Under the pieces are notes generated by a model. It saw nothing but the letters and a program-made list of their open reading frames with translations. It was not told the origin of the DNA and searched no databases. A stretch of 64,000 nucleotides of DNA from Tetrahymena elliotti 4EA (lineage: Eukaryota > Ciliophora > Oligohymenophorea > Hymenostomatida > Tetrahymenidae): the NCBI GenBank assembly GCA_000231825.2, contig JH720353.1, positions 429,993-493,992 of the forward strand. Reading direction: 5' to 3'. Position numbers and translations under genes: made by a program. Shown in pieces: positions 36,691 through 50,391 of the stretch. Numbering within the stretch: the stretch's first letter is position 1; each line of letters starts with the position of its first letter.

Positions 36691-39600
36691 TCACTACAAA
36701 ATAATATTCTTGTTAAAAGCTATTTTGTGTTAAATACAGAAATAAACATACATTTTTGGTTTTATTGTTCTTGTAGCTCTTTTGATTATTTCTTCATAAA
36801 GCTCAGCTTTTAAATATTATAAAAAGAATCCATCTTTTTTAGCAAAATAACTTATATTTAAGAATCTTGTAAATGCAAAACCTGAACCACATTAAAATAT
36901 TTTAATAACAAAAGTTTCATCATTAGTGTAGAAGTAGCTTCTTATCATGATTCTATTTTTGATATCAACAATGCTGTCATAAATGAAAATGGAAGATTTA
37001 TCTGATAATCTTGAATCTTCTAAATCTGTGCTATTTTGATTTATTGTATGCATGTTAAAATAGTATTCTGTATCAGATTTAAATGATCCAACTATTGAAT
37101 TTCTTTTGCTAGAGTTATTACTAAGCTTTGATATATCACTATCAACTCTTTTGATGCTACCTAATATCTAACCTCCTGGAGATTATTAGCCTTAGGCTAT
37201 CTCTTCTACATTAAAATTTACTCTTTTTTAGTTAGGATCAAATATACTTTGTCTATGACGAACAACAATAGATTTTCTATGTTGATTTTAGGAAGGAGAA
37301 GTTGAAGAATTATTATTATTCTGGCTGATGGTTCCTGCAAAAAGAGATTTCTTTTTTTCATTCACAACAAAGTTATTCTTATTTTTAGGATTGTTCATGA
37401 TGTTGCTGATTATACTTACTCTTTTGTTAATTTTTGGCTCTGCACTCAAGCCACTTTTCTTAGGTGATAAAGAATTTTATTTATCATTAGATTTCCTTTC
37501 TAGACTTATCTACTTATCTCTAATTGTAACATTTTCGTTGATAGCTAAATCCAAGAAATTCTAAGTTCTTATTTTAAAAATAATAAAGCTGCAAAGCTCC
37601 CTTAAATCATTATAAGTAACTTTTGAGCTTGTATATCCTGTATGCAGTTTAGAAAATCCTTCAGCTATATATAAATTTAAAATTTCTCTTAAGTTTAAAT
37701 CAAAAATTTTTGTTGCTTGTGTTCGTATTGAGTAATTTATTAAATGAAAATTAAATTTAGAAGTAGATTCCTGTGCCAGATAGTCCATATTGTTAAAATA
37801 ATGGTCAACTAAAGCCTTCCTTGTATTAGTAAATTCTTTTCTATCCTCATCCTATTTTTTTGAAAGAAGTGTTTAAATATTTGAAAAATTCATTAAATAT
37901 AACTAACTTACTTTTGGTGGTTTTTATCTTTAGATACTATGGAAACCTTTAATTAAATCTATGTAAATTTCAGTTTAGAATTCATTTGTTTCATTAATTT
38001 TATACTAACTATATTAAACTAGCTCATTAATAGACAGCTTAGTACTTCCAAAATGCATATACAGGCCTAGATTTTAGTGATTTATACGGAAGTGGCATTT
38101 ACTTAACATCAACTTCCAAATCCATATTTCTATAAACTTTAATAAATATAATTGCCTGTAATCATATAAATGCATAAGGAAACTGTCATCCATTTTCTTT
38201 GTTAAATCTAAGAATTTATTTATTTTAAACATTTTTTTGACAGAATTCAACTTGGAAGAATCTGCATATTTTGACTACGAATTCTCTAGTAATAAATGTT
38301 TGTATTTTTATACAAGCAATTTAAACTTATTGTTTGGATTGGCCTTAGGTAAATTATCTAATTTAATTAAATATTTGATTTTAAATTTATTGTTTATGAA
38401 ATAAATCTTTACTTTTCTTATTCAGAGGATTCAAAATTGTATTCAAAGCTAAATTATTACCTACAATATTATAAAATCTGGTTTTTATTCTTTTAGAAAA
38501 ATCAAGAAAGTTATTAAATGTCTAAAATTTAGGATTATCGTTAAAGAACATGAGTTAATTAGAAATGCATTGCATAATAAATTCAGAGCTGCATCTTTCA
38601 AAATTAGAATTAGATATTTTACAATTTAATGTTCTTGATGTTTTAGGAATATAAATTTTAATATTCCAATGCTAGGCTTAAATATCCTTTTTTATGTAAA
38701 ATAATTGAGTAATTTTCCCAAATTTTAAAATAAACCTACCTTTAATACTGTTACAAGCCCCCAATCTTTTCCAAAAAGTTTAGGTTGCTAAAAAATGATT
38801 CTATTAGAAAAGGTTGAGTCTTCCAAAAATGAATTGTTCTTATTGTGCTTAGAAAACTCATATTCATCTTTATAGAATTTATTTTAGAAATAACGAAATT
38901 TCATAGTTCCTCCCTTAATTTACTCACTCTTTCTACGATTATTAAAATTAGAGTTTGAGTTTCTAAAGCTGCTATTTATGTTATAAACTTTTTTAAAGAT
39001 ATCTTTTGCACTAAGCTAAGGATATAATTGTTAAACTTTGTGCAGTCTTATAGAATCTTTTTTAACTATGGAGTAATAGACCTGTCTTTCATTACCAACT
39101 ATTTATTCTTTTTCAACTTTTTTATTTAAATAAATTTCAGTTAAAGATAAAAATTTTATTTTGTATTTACTGTATGAAAATATGGGTATAGACCCTATGT
39201 AAGTCTTCAATACCGAAAATGAGCTTATGATAAAGTCGAGTAATTTTCTTATTGAATTTTAATCAAAGTTGTTCAAGATTTACTGTCCTATTTTTTAGTT
39301 GAGTTTTACTACATCTAAATAATTCATTACAAATTTAAATATTTTTGTTCTAGATTCATATGGGATAAGGCAAAATAAAAATAGGCATTATAAACCATCC
39401 AGCTTTGATTATACATCATTACCTAGCCTATATGCTTTAATTATAACTGTTGTTTTACCTAAGGATTTTATGCTTCTAACATAACAAGAAGTATTTTCTA
39501 GATAATATCTTAAAAGTTCTTTTTGACTTAATAATAAATGATCTTTAACAGTATTTATGCTACCTAAATTTAGATTATTTTTTAAATTATTTTCATTAAA

Positions 39601-42600
39601 TTTGGAGGGAATCAATCTAAACCCTTATGAAGTAATCTATCTTTTGAAAAAATTTTTAATTAAAAAATCTCTAAGGTACAGCACATTTCTGATTATGTAA
39701 TCATCTTACTTTTATTACTACTAGATTTGCATGTATACCTAATGATATGCATGGTAATTTGTATTTTACATAGTTGAGTAGCAAGTATTAGGCTGAGTTT
39801 ACCTAGTCTTAAAAATATTTAAAATCAGCTCTTTTTACTTCCAATTTTTAATTTTATATTTGTAATTCTCTCTATCATGCTAGCATTTGATAAATATAAC
39901 TAAATTTTAACCACTAGTTTGTAAATAAACCCAAAATTTTCTACCACTCTCATTTAAATTCATAACAATCACCCTTGAGCTCTTCTTATTACAAAAAATA
40001 TCTTATTTTTAATTCTTCTTAAACTGCTCTGTTATTCTTCTCACAATACCTTCCATTTCTTTTTTTTAATAGCTCATCAACTTTTACTAAGGTATTATGT
40101 GATTGACAGAATTATCTATTAAATCCTATTGAGTAACATTTTCAACTCTTGGTCCAACTTTTTCAAAACCAGTAAATTTTTTGCTTACCTGCCTAATAAA
40201 TTCAATTTCAGCCTCTTTGAGATCTTTTGTACTATCAAAAAGCTTCAAAAGAAATATTTAATAAATAGATAATAAAAAGAAAATTTACCATTTCTTCAAT
40301 ATCTTATATGTTAAATCTCATCTGACTAGAATACAAAGCATAGGCTTCATTGAATTTTTCATCAAAAATAGTAAAAAAATTTTCCCTACTCAGCTGCTCT
40401 TTGAAGAGGATATTTTTCAAAATTAAATTATTAATTTTACTTTTCTTTTCTATTTCATCAATAAAACTATATTCTTTCCCAAATTGTTACTATTTTTTTA
40501 TAATCTAATACACACTTTCTAGTTTGTAGTCATAGTTTGATCTCAAAAACCTGTCTGAAGATCTAAAAATCAATAGCTTATCAAAATACTTAATCATATA
40601 CTCAGTCCACTGCCTTGGAATTCTATCATAAATAGCAAACCTTCAAAAAAAAAAAATTAAAATCTTCAACAATCATTTCTCTTTTATTTTTTCTTTAAAT
40701 CTTCATTTTAATTTTTAGAATTTTACCTGCTTATAATTTTATAAATATATGAAAATTATGGGTCATTTTCAATGATCTCTTCAACATGAATGTCTAATGG
40801 CTAAATAGAATTTCTTAGTGTTTTCATATTTTTTCCAAGAATGTAAAAAGAAAAATTAGTGAACATAGAATTCTTTATGTTTTCAGATCCAGGCTTAAAG
40901 CTTATTTTTACAGTTATCTAATATATTTTTTATGATTGATCTTTTTTGAAAAAGGTAAATATAATTGGAGGAGATTATATTATTTTTTAGATCCTTTAAC
41001 TTAAGTATTTAATATGTCTTGAAATAATATAGTTCTCTGTTCTAATATTTTTACATTAAAATAAATCTGAGGTTTTTTTTTAAATATTTTTAATTTACTT
41101 TCTATAGGATGGTTCTTTGAGACAAGATGTTTGTAATTTAATTGACTTATCTACTTATTCTTCATTGTATAAGTTATTTTTGGTATGTTGAAAATTTAAA
41201 AGATCCCATGAATAAAATGGGACTAAGTTAGAGTATATTCTGTTAGATTTATCGATTTATTTACGAAGTGATACCATAACGAGTGAGTTAGTTTGGTCTT
41301 CGTTACTCAAGTAGAATGAATAACCCATCTCTTTTCTAATTCTTTTGCCATAATGTTTGATCAACTAATTAATTTTATCTTTTACACTTCCAATATTTTT
41401 GAGGTCTAGCTCAGTAACTAACTCAGAGGTATTTTCATGTCTATCAATGAACATTTTGTATTAGGAAATAATATCTTTAATTTTCTTTTTACCTATTCTC
41501 TAATAATATTTGCTTATAGAAGATATTTTTTTCTTCTCAAGTTCTTTTTCATCTTCACTATGAGGGTCTGGGATAGTGTAAACTTTAGGTAAACGTTTTT
41601 TTAGGTATATTTCAAATGCATAATTAAATAAAGGCCATACAGTTTTATAATCTTTATCATCTGTTTAATTATTAGTTTCATTTGAAGCTTGGTTTAATTC
41701 TTTTTTGGTTTAATAATTCTATGAGACCTCTTAAAATGTATTTAGAGTGTCTTAATCAATATCCAAATCAATATATGCAACTATCTTATCTTCGCTCTCT
41801 TTCTTGGTAAAAAGTTAATTATCATTGATTTTCATAATTATTCTATTCACTTATTTGTATTCTTAAAACACATTATTTTATGAGTAAATTGAAATACTTT
41901 TGTTTAAAATTTCTTAATCACCTTTTTACTTATTATCACTAGCATTATTACCTATTTCTTTGTTATTCACTTAACTTTCATTCTCATTTTTTATTATTTT
42001 TTATTGCTCTTTTCTTGGTTATGGTGGACCTATTGGTATATTTTTAATATAATACATCACACTAATTACCATAGGTTATCCAGAAACAAATCTGACAAAT
42101 TTAAAGTTGGGCAAAAATGGCTGCTAAGATTCTTCTTCTGATGAAGTGTTTTTTCTTTTTCTTGCATCCTTTATTTAGTAAAAATTTTAAATAAATAATT
42201 ATTAAATGAAAGGAAATTATTAATCAATTCTTTTCATACCTTGTCTAGTTAAATTTTGATAGCTTAACTCTTTTTAATTGATTTTTACCTAACTAACTCA
42301 AATTGATTTTCATTTTCATTATCTTCTATCTAAATATTTTCTATAAAGTCTCTTTCCTAATTTTAAAGTAATTAAAACAGTTATTTTTAATTTTTCCATA
42401 TATTTTACAGCAATTTCGTTAATATCTTCTTGGAAAATGAATCTAGAACCTGGTGACTTATCACTAGATTACAATACTGTTTCTTCTTAATTTGATTTAG
42501 GAGTGTTAGATTTTTTCTCACCTTAAAAGGCTAATTAAATAGCTTCAGAAAAATTAGATTTCTTTTTTTGTTTATTTTTTTAAGTGAAATCAGGAGTGTT

Positions 42601-45600
42601 AGATCCACTTCTCTCTCCACCTGCAATTTTAAAAATAAGTTGATAAATAAATTAATAGATTTTTAAAATAGTTTAATGAATTTTTTCTATTTAATTTGGT
42701 GAGGAGAGACTTGCATTTGTAAATTAAATTAAATAACTTATCCTCTTTATTAAATTTTAAAGTTTATTTTTTTAGAAGAAAATAATAAGTAATTTTGCTT
42801 TACTTGAAACGCTTAATTAATCAGTTAATTCTAAATTTTTGCTAACCGAGGGTTAATCCTCAATAACTTCACTGCTTGTTTCTTATTTATATTAAATAAA
42901 TCTAGAAGATTTCTTTTTTTTAGATCTCTCTTTGAAATTTTTAAAAACCTCAATGTTCTAACCTTCTTTTTACTCTAAACCCAATTTAAGTTCTTCAACT
43001 AGCGACTTTTTTTATGTGTGCATATTTTTTTGTTCATCAGATGAAGATGATGAATTATGTTCATCTTTATTGTCTTTATTAATAGATGTTTAAGATTAGC
43101 TTTACTTCTAATCAGATTGACTATTTTGACTTGATACTAAGCTATTTTCTTAGTTTTATGCAAGCTTGTTTCGTTCTTACTATTATTTATAAAATCTACT
43201 TCTTTACCTTTGTATTACCTACCTATTATTAGTAGTAACTGGTGAATTCTTGTATTCAGATTAATATTCCTCTTGCTTTTCCTAAATTTGTTCTTTTCTT
43301 CCTACCTAAGAAATATTAGAATAACTCCTTTTTGATCTCATTAATAGATTTTTTTTATCTGCTAATAACTCTTTTTAAATTTCAGGTTCTTTTGAATCAG
43401 TAGATGCTAAAATATTCTTTATTGAGAGTCTATTCTTAGTTGTAATTTATTGCAATATTTCTTGGTTTCTCTTGTCTAACTATAATTATCCTAGAATTAT
43501 TTATATTTATGGTTTTCCTATTAAACTCTCTTCTTTTATAAGGATGTCTTTAAATGAGCTTAAAGAAATCTACTACTAACTCAACATTTAATTACTTTAT
43601 ATTGAAAGTCTTCTTATACTTTCATTTATCTTAGCTATATTAATACTTGTATTTCCCTATTTAGAACTTATTGTTTGAGCTTAAGGACGAATTATTATAT
43701 TACTGTTGTTGTTATTTAAATTAATGCTTGTGTTGTAAATGTATTAATTATTATGTATACTATTTGTGCTATTACTAGTTAAAGCTGGTGAAGTCAGTAT
43801 TATTTATTATTATGCATTTTAAGCTGCTTCAGAAAAATGTTAAGGAAATATGGAATTCAAAATCTAAAAGCTTTACCTCTTTGATTTTGCGTTGTGATTA
43901 GACTCCATTTCAAAGTTATTAAATCCTTTATTAAAGAACTGAGCACTTCCAAATTTAAGCTAAGAAGGTTACTCAAGTATTGTATTTAAACCATAATTTA
44001 TTGAGCTAGCTTCTTCTTATTACTAAATATGCGAATTTGCATGAATTTAAGTATTTTAAATATTTTTGTTGCTATTTATATCTATAAAATTTACATTTCC
44101 TAACTATTCATTTCTTGTATTAGAAAAAGGAGTTTATTCTCTTTATATTTCAGAGTATTTGTCAAAATCATAATCAATTTAATGTAATGGAATTCTCAAT
44201 TTTCCATCAATCGTACTAGCTACTTATTCACTTTGATAGGAACCATTAGTACCCTTTCTTTGAGCTGCTTGCTTATTTTATGAATCTTAACTATAATCTC
44301 CTGACTAACTGCCTTAGTTATTGCTTTAATATGTTATATTTTGTTGAGTTAATGGTGGTGGTTAGATCCCATTTTATAATATTTATTTCTGTTATTCTTC
44401 TTGCAAAAACTGTATGAAACTAGGTCTTTTTTTGTTAAAAATATTTTTCCCAAGATTTAATTCACTTCCCTAATAGTGAGTTCCAATACTTTACTAACTG
44501 TAGTGTCTTATACTGCTTCTATTAAAGACACCTCTAAATTGCATAGGTGAAGCATAGGGTCTAGATGAACTACTTTAAGAAATATCCTTTTTTGAATTTT
44601 CTCCTTCAATTTACTATTGTTACTACTATTACTGCTATTTTGTTTAAATCCCATTTTTTAAATATTCCAAACTTTTACTATGATAGAAGAATTAGCTATT
44701 ATTTTTTTTATTGGAAGAAATTTAACTTTCTTGCTTTTCATCTTTTTAATTAATTTTTTATTTCGAATCATCCAAATCTTATTAATTTAAGATAGACGTA
44801 GATTGAATGTGATTGATCATTTCATCATAATTTTAAAATGTTTGAATATCATTTTTTGTTTATGATTTCATTAAAATTGGAGAAATAGCATCTTGATATG
44901 GAATCTAGTCTTAGCTATTTTCTTGTTAAAGCTTTTCTCTTTCGCTCTCAAAAAAAGTAAATCTTTTTTGGTTTATATCTTCAGACTTAGGCTAGACTGG
45001 ATGAATAGGATGATAAATTTATGGGGTTTGCAGGTCTTCTTGGAGTTATTCTTCCTTTAAAGTATGAAAATTAAAAGACTATCTCCTTTTGAATATTTTA
45101 TCTGATATACTTTACTTGCTATCAACCATAGGATTTGGGACATACTCCAAAATTTGATCATTTTATGATATGTCTTCTATATTTTCAAGAGAAGCTATTC
45201 TGTTAGATTTAAGTCTTTGATATATTGTTCTTTTTTCATTCCCTTTGCTTATTTATTACTAGCTCTTAGATTTATACTATTGATGTCTATTGTTTAGATA
45301 TTTTTAAAATACCCCACCTTTCTAATCTTTTTCCATCTCATTTTCTTATTAATTTAATGACCTGTCAAATATTTTTTGCTTGCTATTTATGTTTTCAGGA
45401 GGGCCATTATATAGGACTGATAAATTTGAATGCTTTTCAATAACATCACCTTCCATATTTCTAACTATAATGGATGGTTTTGTCTCGTTTGACTCCACAT
45501 TGGATATAGCCGGACTTTCCAAAAACCTTATTTCTGTATTTCTTTATTGAAATAAAAGTAAAGGTGAAACATTATGTTAAGAATCCAAAATAGTTTTTGG

Positions 45601-48600
45601 TGCAGTTTTTGCACTATCATTAAAGAAATCTTTAATTAAAAATTATCCTTCTTATGCTTAATTAGTATCTTCTTAGTCTTTTTCAAGATCTGCTTAATCT
45701 TGTTTTTATTGGTTTTATTGACTACCTACCTCATTGGTATTTTAAATGTTGTTTAACTTTGTTAGCTTTTTACTACTATACTATCTCCTAAATAATGAAT
45801 CTAATTTTTAAATATCTCTTATTTTGTTAGTGGGAACAGCTTACTAATAATTCTCTTCAGCTTATTCTTGTACAACTTATAGATCATTTTATGAAATTGG
45901 TTGCTATGCCTTCTCAATATCTTTCATTTAAATCTCTAAGTTAGAAGAAACTCTTCTAAATAAAGGAAGTTATGCTTGTTGCTCTTTTGGCGATAGTATA
46001 GAAGATGTATGGATCTCAAACTAATTACCATTATTAACGAAGTTTTAAGAGAATTCAATTTAATTAAAAGGGAGTGATTATATAGAATTAGAAGAATTAT
46101 ACAATTCAAGTTATTAATTACTATAAATTGTTGATATTTATTGATTAGGGTTTTATGATGCTATGTTTGCATTTTATGAATTTACTTAATCTTAATCTGA
46201 TTAATCAGGTTTATTTGCTTGTGCATTTTGCTTCATTTAACTTATAGAGAAATCAATCATTCTATTGCTATCACATATTTCATGATGAGGAATATTTGAT
46301 ATTGATTGCTAAGGCTAATTAAAATAAGAATCATCACTCATTTCTAAGGTGTAATTATTCACCTGAATTATTTTTTAATTCGTTTTTTTTATTTATTCTC
46401 TTTGTTGTTTAACAAAATCTTCTTTTTCTTTGATTTATTTTTGAACTAGTTATTAAGCCTTAGTAAGTTCTTTTGGCTTTTGCTAAATAGTTTACTAATT
46501 AACATCAATGTTGTTTGTTGCTTACTTTTTCTATTCGCTTTATTGAAATACAGCTGAAATGTTTTCTGCTTCAAGTGTTTAAGGTTAGGCATTTTGATTA
46601 TTATGTGAAATATTTGAAGGGGTATTTTAATGAAAAGTTTTTGACGCTTATCTTGAAATGTTGTTATTAAACTGTGGTTGCATTATATGATTATATTAAA
46701 AAGATTTATTTGGCACATAAAATACCCCAACTTTAAAACCAGATTAAGAATTAGTCTGACTTGAATAGTTTGAAGATGACCCAAAAGCATAGTGTATTGA
46801 TCTGCTTTTTTGATGATTCTAAGCATTCCTATTTCTGCTTTTAAAAGTATTTTATGTTGTCGATTGAGAATGTATAGATGTTATTGCTGACCTGTAAATT
46901 TTAGCTACATCAGTAGAAGTGCTGTAAATGCTTAAACTTTTATCTTCAACTTAATTTGGTATTGTATTTTATGTAGTTTAATATCCAATTGTTGTTGTAG
47001 GCTAATTCAAAGTTTCATCAATGCTAATAAATTTATCCCTTTATTCCTTATTTTAAAACACACCTTTTGGAATGAATTATTTTTGTTTGTTTGACAAAGT
47101 TCTGCTTAAAACCTTTTCATTTAATCTATTTATAGAGTTTTTTTGAAATGACTAATCTGCACTGCTATGCATTGATCTAGATTTTAAACTCCTTTTATTT
47201 TTATTATTAGAAATTGGATTATTTTCTTAACTAATCTCTCTTTTTCTTTCACTCACTAACATCGATTATTACATTGATTTCATCTTAGGAGTTGGATCTT
47301 CAAGATTGTAATTGTTACTTAAACTACTTTTTAAGTTATTTATGTATTCAAACGTAAATGCTACTTCCTTATTATAATTTGGAAGCAGTAAACCCTATTC
47401 TTCACCTTAGCCTGCTTCTGTTTTTATTGGAATAGGATTTTAACTTAAACTGGTTTCTTATTTTTAATTGAAAAACTAATCTTGTGACTTATTATTTTAA
47501 ACATCATCAATAACTAGTGACCCCATACTAGTCTGCCTTTGATAAAAATGTGACATTGTTTATATTGAGGTTTATTTTCTAAATTCTTATGAAGAACCTG
47601 TTTGTAAAGCATTGCTATTTTCAACTATCCTTTAAAAATTTTTTTTTATTTTTTTCAAATCTTAGTTTTAATGTGATAAAGAAGTTGGTGAAGATTCAAA
47701 ATTCATATTGGATTTAAACTTCTCAATCAAATTTAATGTTTTACTATTATCGCTTCCTCCACCACTTGGTGCCCTCATCCTTTCAATTCTACTATTTGAA
47801 TGTTTCAAACCTTTTGAACTTTCTTAACTAATTATCTCATTTTAGCTCTTTTTACAATCTTGAATTTGACTAAGTAAATCACTTAGCTATGGTGTTGCCT
47901 TAACATTTTGATGACTATTTTAATTAAATCCTAATTATGATAGAGTATTTTGAGCTTTTAATTCATTATTATCATCATTTGCAGTTCCTTCATACTATCC
48001 TTAACTTGTCATAACTCTTTTTCCAATATCAGCCACCATAAAAGTTACATTTCCTAGGTTTTCTTAAGTTTTTATTTAATTCAATGATTTAGAATTACTT
48101 CCTATGATGCCAAGTTACTAAAAGCTAAATTGAGATTGTAAATTCACTTTTGAGCCAATTGAATAGGCTGTTTTAAGTTTTTATTCACTTGTCTAAACTA
48201 TTTTCCTTTAAGTTAAGCGATGAATTGGGCTATTATTATTATTATTTTATTTTTATTGAGACCCTTAATCTTTTCCTGAATCTTTTGAGGGCGTATTTTA
48301 AGTTTTTTTTTTGAGAGTCTATTGTTTTGAGTATTTTTAAATGTTTTCAAGAGTAACTTTATTATGTTCATTTTTAATATTTTTAATTTAATTGGCAATT
48401 TATTCTTAATTTTAAATATTTTAGTCTTCCTTTTTACTTATTAGCAAATCGAGATCTTCAAAATCTTCAAAATCTAATTTTGTATTTAATTTCAGACAAT
48501 CAATGCTATTTACAAATTGATCCTCAACAGAATATTCTTATTGAATTATTTTATCTTTCATTTTCATTTATATTTAGTACCAAAATTACTAAAATTTCTT

Positions 48601-49648
48601 ATCAATCTTTTTATAAAAATCTTTTTTTAATTTTTCCTTAAATTCTTCTAATGTTTTAAAAGAATTTCCAATGAGTTGGAAAGCTTTCTATTACTTTCCC
48701 TCCTAGTTATAGAGAAGCTTAAAATACTTAGAAAGAAATTAGAAATAGCAATGAATCCACTTTAACTCTTCATTATTTTATAAAATAAATAGGCTATTTA
48801 AATGGTTAATTTCTATGAACTAATAAACCTTCAACCCCAGATCAAATACTTTTTCCCTTTCTTTTACATTATATTTTGCACGTTACCTATTTTGATTTTT
48901 TATGTTAAAATAACTTAGAAAATAGTAGAACTTATTTTATAAATTAAAATATTATTACATAGAAAACGCCACAGCTGTATAAATCTTATAGAGATAAAGA
49001 CAACTATAATAGAACTACTTTTTGAGTACATTTGTTTCAAATGTATCCTTTAAAAATAACTTATAATTTTGATATTCATGAATAATATCATTTATAGAAT
49101 CAGCCTATCTTTAAAAGATTAAAATAATTAAACTCAATTTTAAAATCTAATATTCCTCCAACTCTTGGATTTCAGGAGCCCAAAAATTATTAACTATTAG
49201 TTATTTAATCTCTTATATTTTTTAGGAGATATTAATTTATATTACATACTCTGATTTAGATAATAAGTAAATAAATATGAATACAAGACCCTTTAATTTG
49301 GTCCATATCATATGTCCCCTTTTATAATTCTATTTTGTTTAAAATAAAATATATTATCAGTATTTAGATAATTAGCGTTAATTTTTATTAAATATCTAAT
49401 TTTAAAAAATATAACCTTACTTGCTAGATTGAATTTCGAATAAACTTTTAGGATTCTTCCAAAGTTTCACTTATTTTGTTAATATCATTTCCATGGTTTT
49501 AAAAAAAATTTAGTTAAAGATAGCTATCTAGCTCTTTAAGATTTATAATAGTAATATTTTAGATTTATTTTAACCTTTATTCATCTTTTTCCTCATTTTT
49601 TTTATTTTGTTTCTGTAAAATAGAATTTTATATATCTTCATTCTCCAT
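36691..49648 (-). CDS. Giant Gln/Asn/Ser-rich protein, about 4,035 aa, function unknown
   Basis: Reading from ATG 49648, the exons are 49648-49421, 49248-42804, 42620-42409, 42356-42240, 42168-41099, 41041-40727, 40640-40289, 40242-38740, 38671-38413, 38357-37912 and 37851-36691; together 12,108 nt in one frame. The second exon is 6,445 nt without a TGA. Residues about 77-300 are helical and polar (INISQKIQEIKQ, WAPEIQELEEY). Residues about 300-2,250 are low-complexity Q/N/S, including a nine-Gln run near residue 1,610 written with TAA, TAG, CAA and CAG. The C-terminal 1,800 residues are more ordered (PFLPNFKFVRFVSGQPMVI, RQWTEYMIKYFDKLLIF, SGRKFWVYLQTSG, FVIKIFQCGSGFAFTRFLN) but match no family I can name. 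There is no signal peptide or clear membrane segment. The acceptor of intron 1 is the least certain. Two adjacent genes is the alternative, but I see no internal TGA with a following start. Confidence 0.75.
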
Positions 49649-50391
49649 TATGAATAAAAAACTACCCTTTCTTTAAATAAATTTTTGCAAACTAATATTT
49701 GTTTAATAAATTGATGATATAAATTAAGATTTTGAATTTTTTGATAAAAATAATCCATAAAATAAATTAAAAGTTGTGATTGATTTGGTATATCCTTACT
49801 AAAATGAATACTAAAAAATATTTAAATTCTAACATTTATTTCAAAAATATTTATTTAGGAATCCAAAATAAATGAAGGATTAAAAGTTAAATTCTTCATA
49901 AATATTTATAAATATATGAAAGAATTGAAAATATTTAATATTGTTGGTTTTAAATACAAGACACCATAAAATTTATTTAAATCAAATTCTAGTTTAAAAA
50001 TACATTTATTATTGTGTTATTTAACCCAGTTATATTTGGTTATTCATCATAACTGTAGTTTCTTTATATGTTAAATTTTTTTTAATTTTTGTAGAGATTA
50101 TTGATTACTCTTTAAATTTTAATGAAAGTATTTCTCTCTAATGAAGAGAGGTAGATACATTCAATTTTTCTGAGAATCAAATATTTAATTCAACTATTTG
50201 AAAACAATTTTTATTCTAAAATTAGATTCAAATATGCTTAACAAGACAAATGGATTAAATAATGTTACAATTATACAATTAAAACTTAATTTATTTGATT
50301 TTCAAGTAAAAATTAAATTGAATTTTTATTTAACAATTTTTTGATTTTTATAACAAATAAACTATATTTATTGTTCAATCTTCTAGATTTT
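49649..50391. other. Intergenic, 740 nt
   Basis: 5' flank of the giant gene and 3' flank of the first dipeptidase gene. No coding signal. Confidence 0.6.

Noticed and set aside
44565..44753. Plus-strand frame MNYFKKYPFLNFLLQF
   Set aside because: It lies antisense to the second exon of the giant gene, opposite its poly-Gln run.
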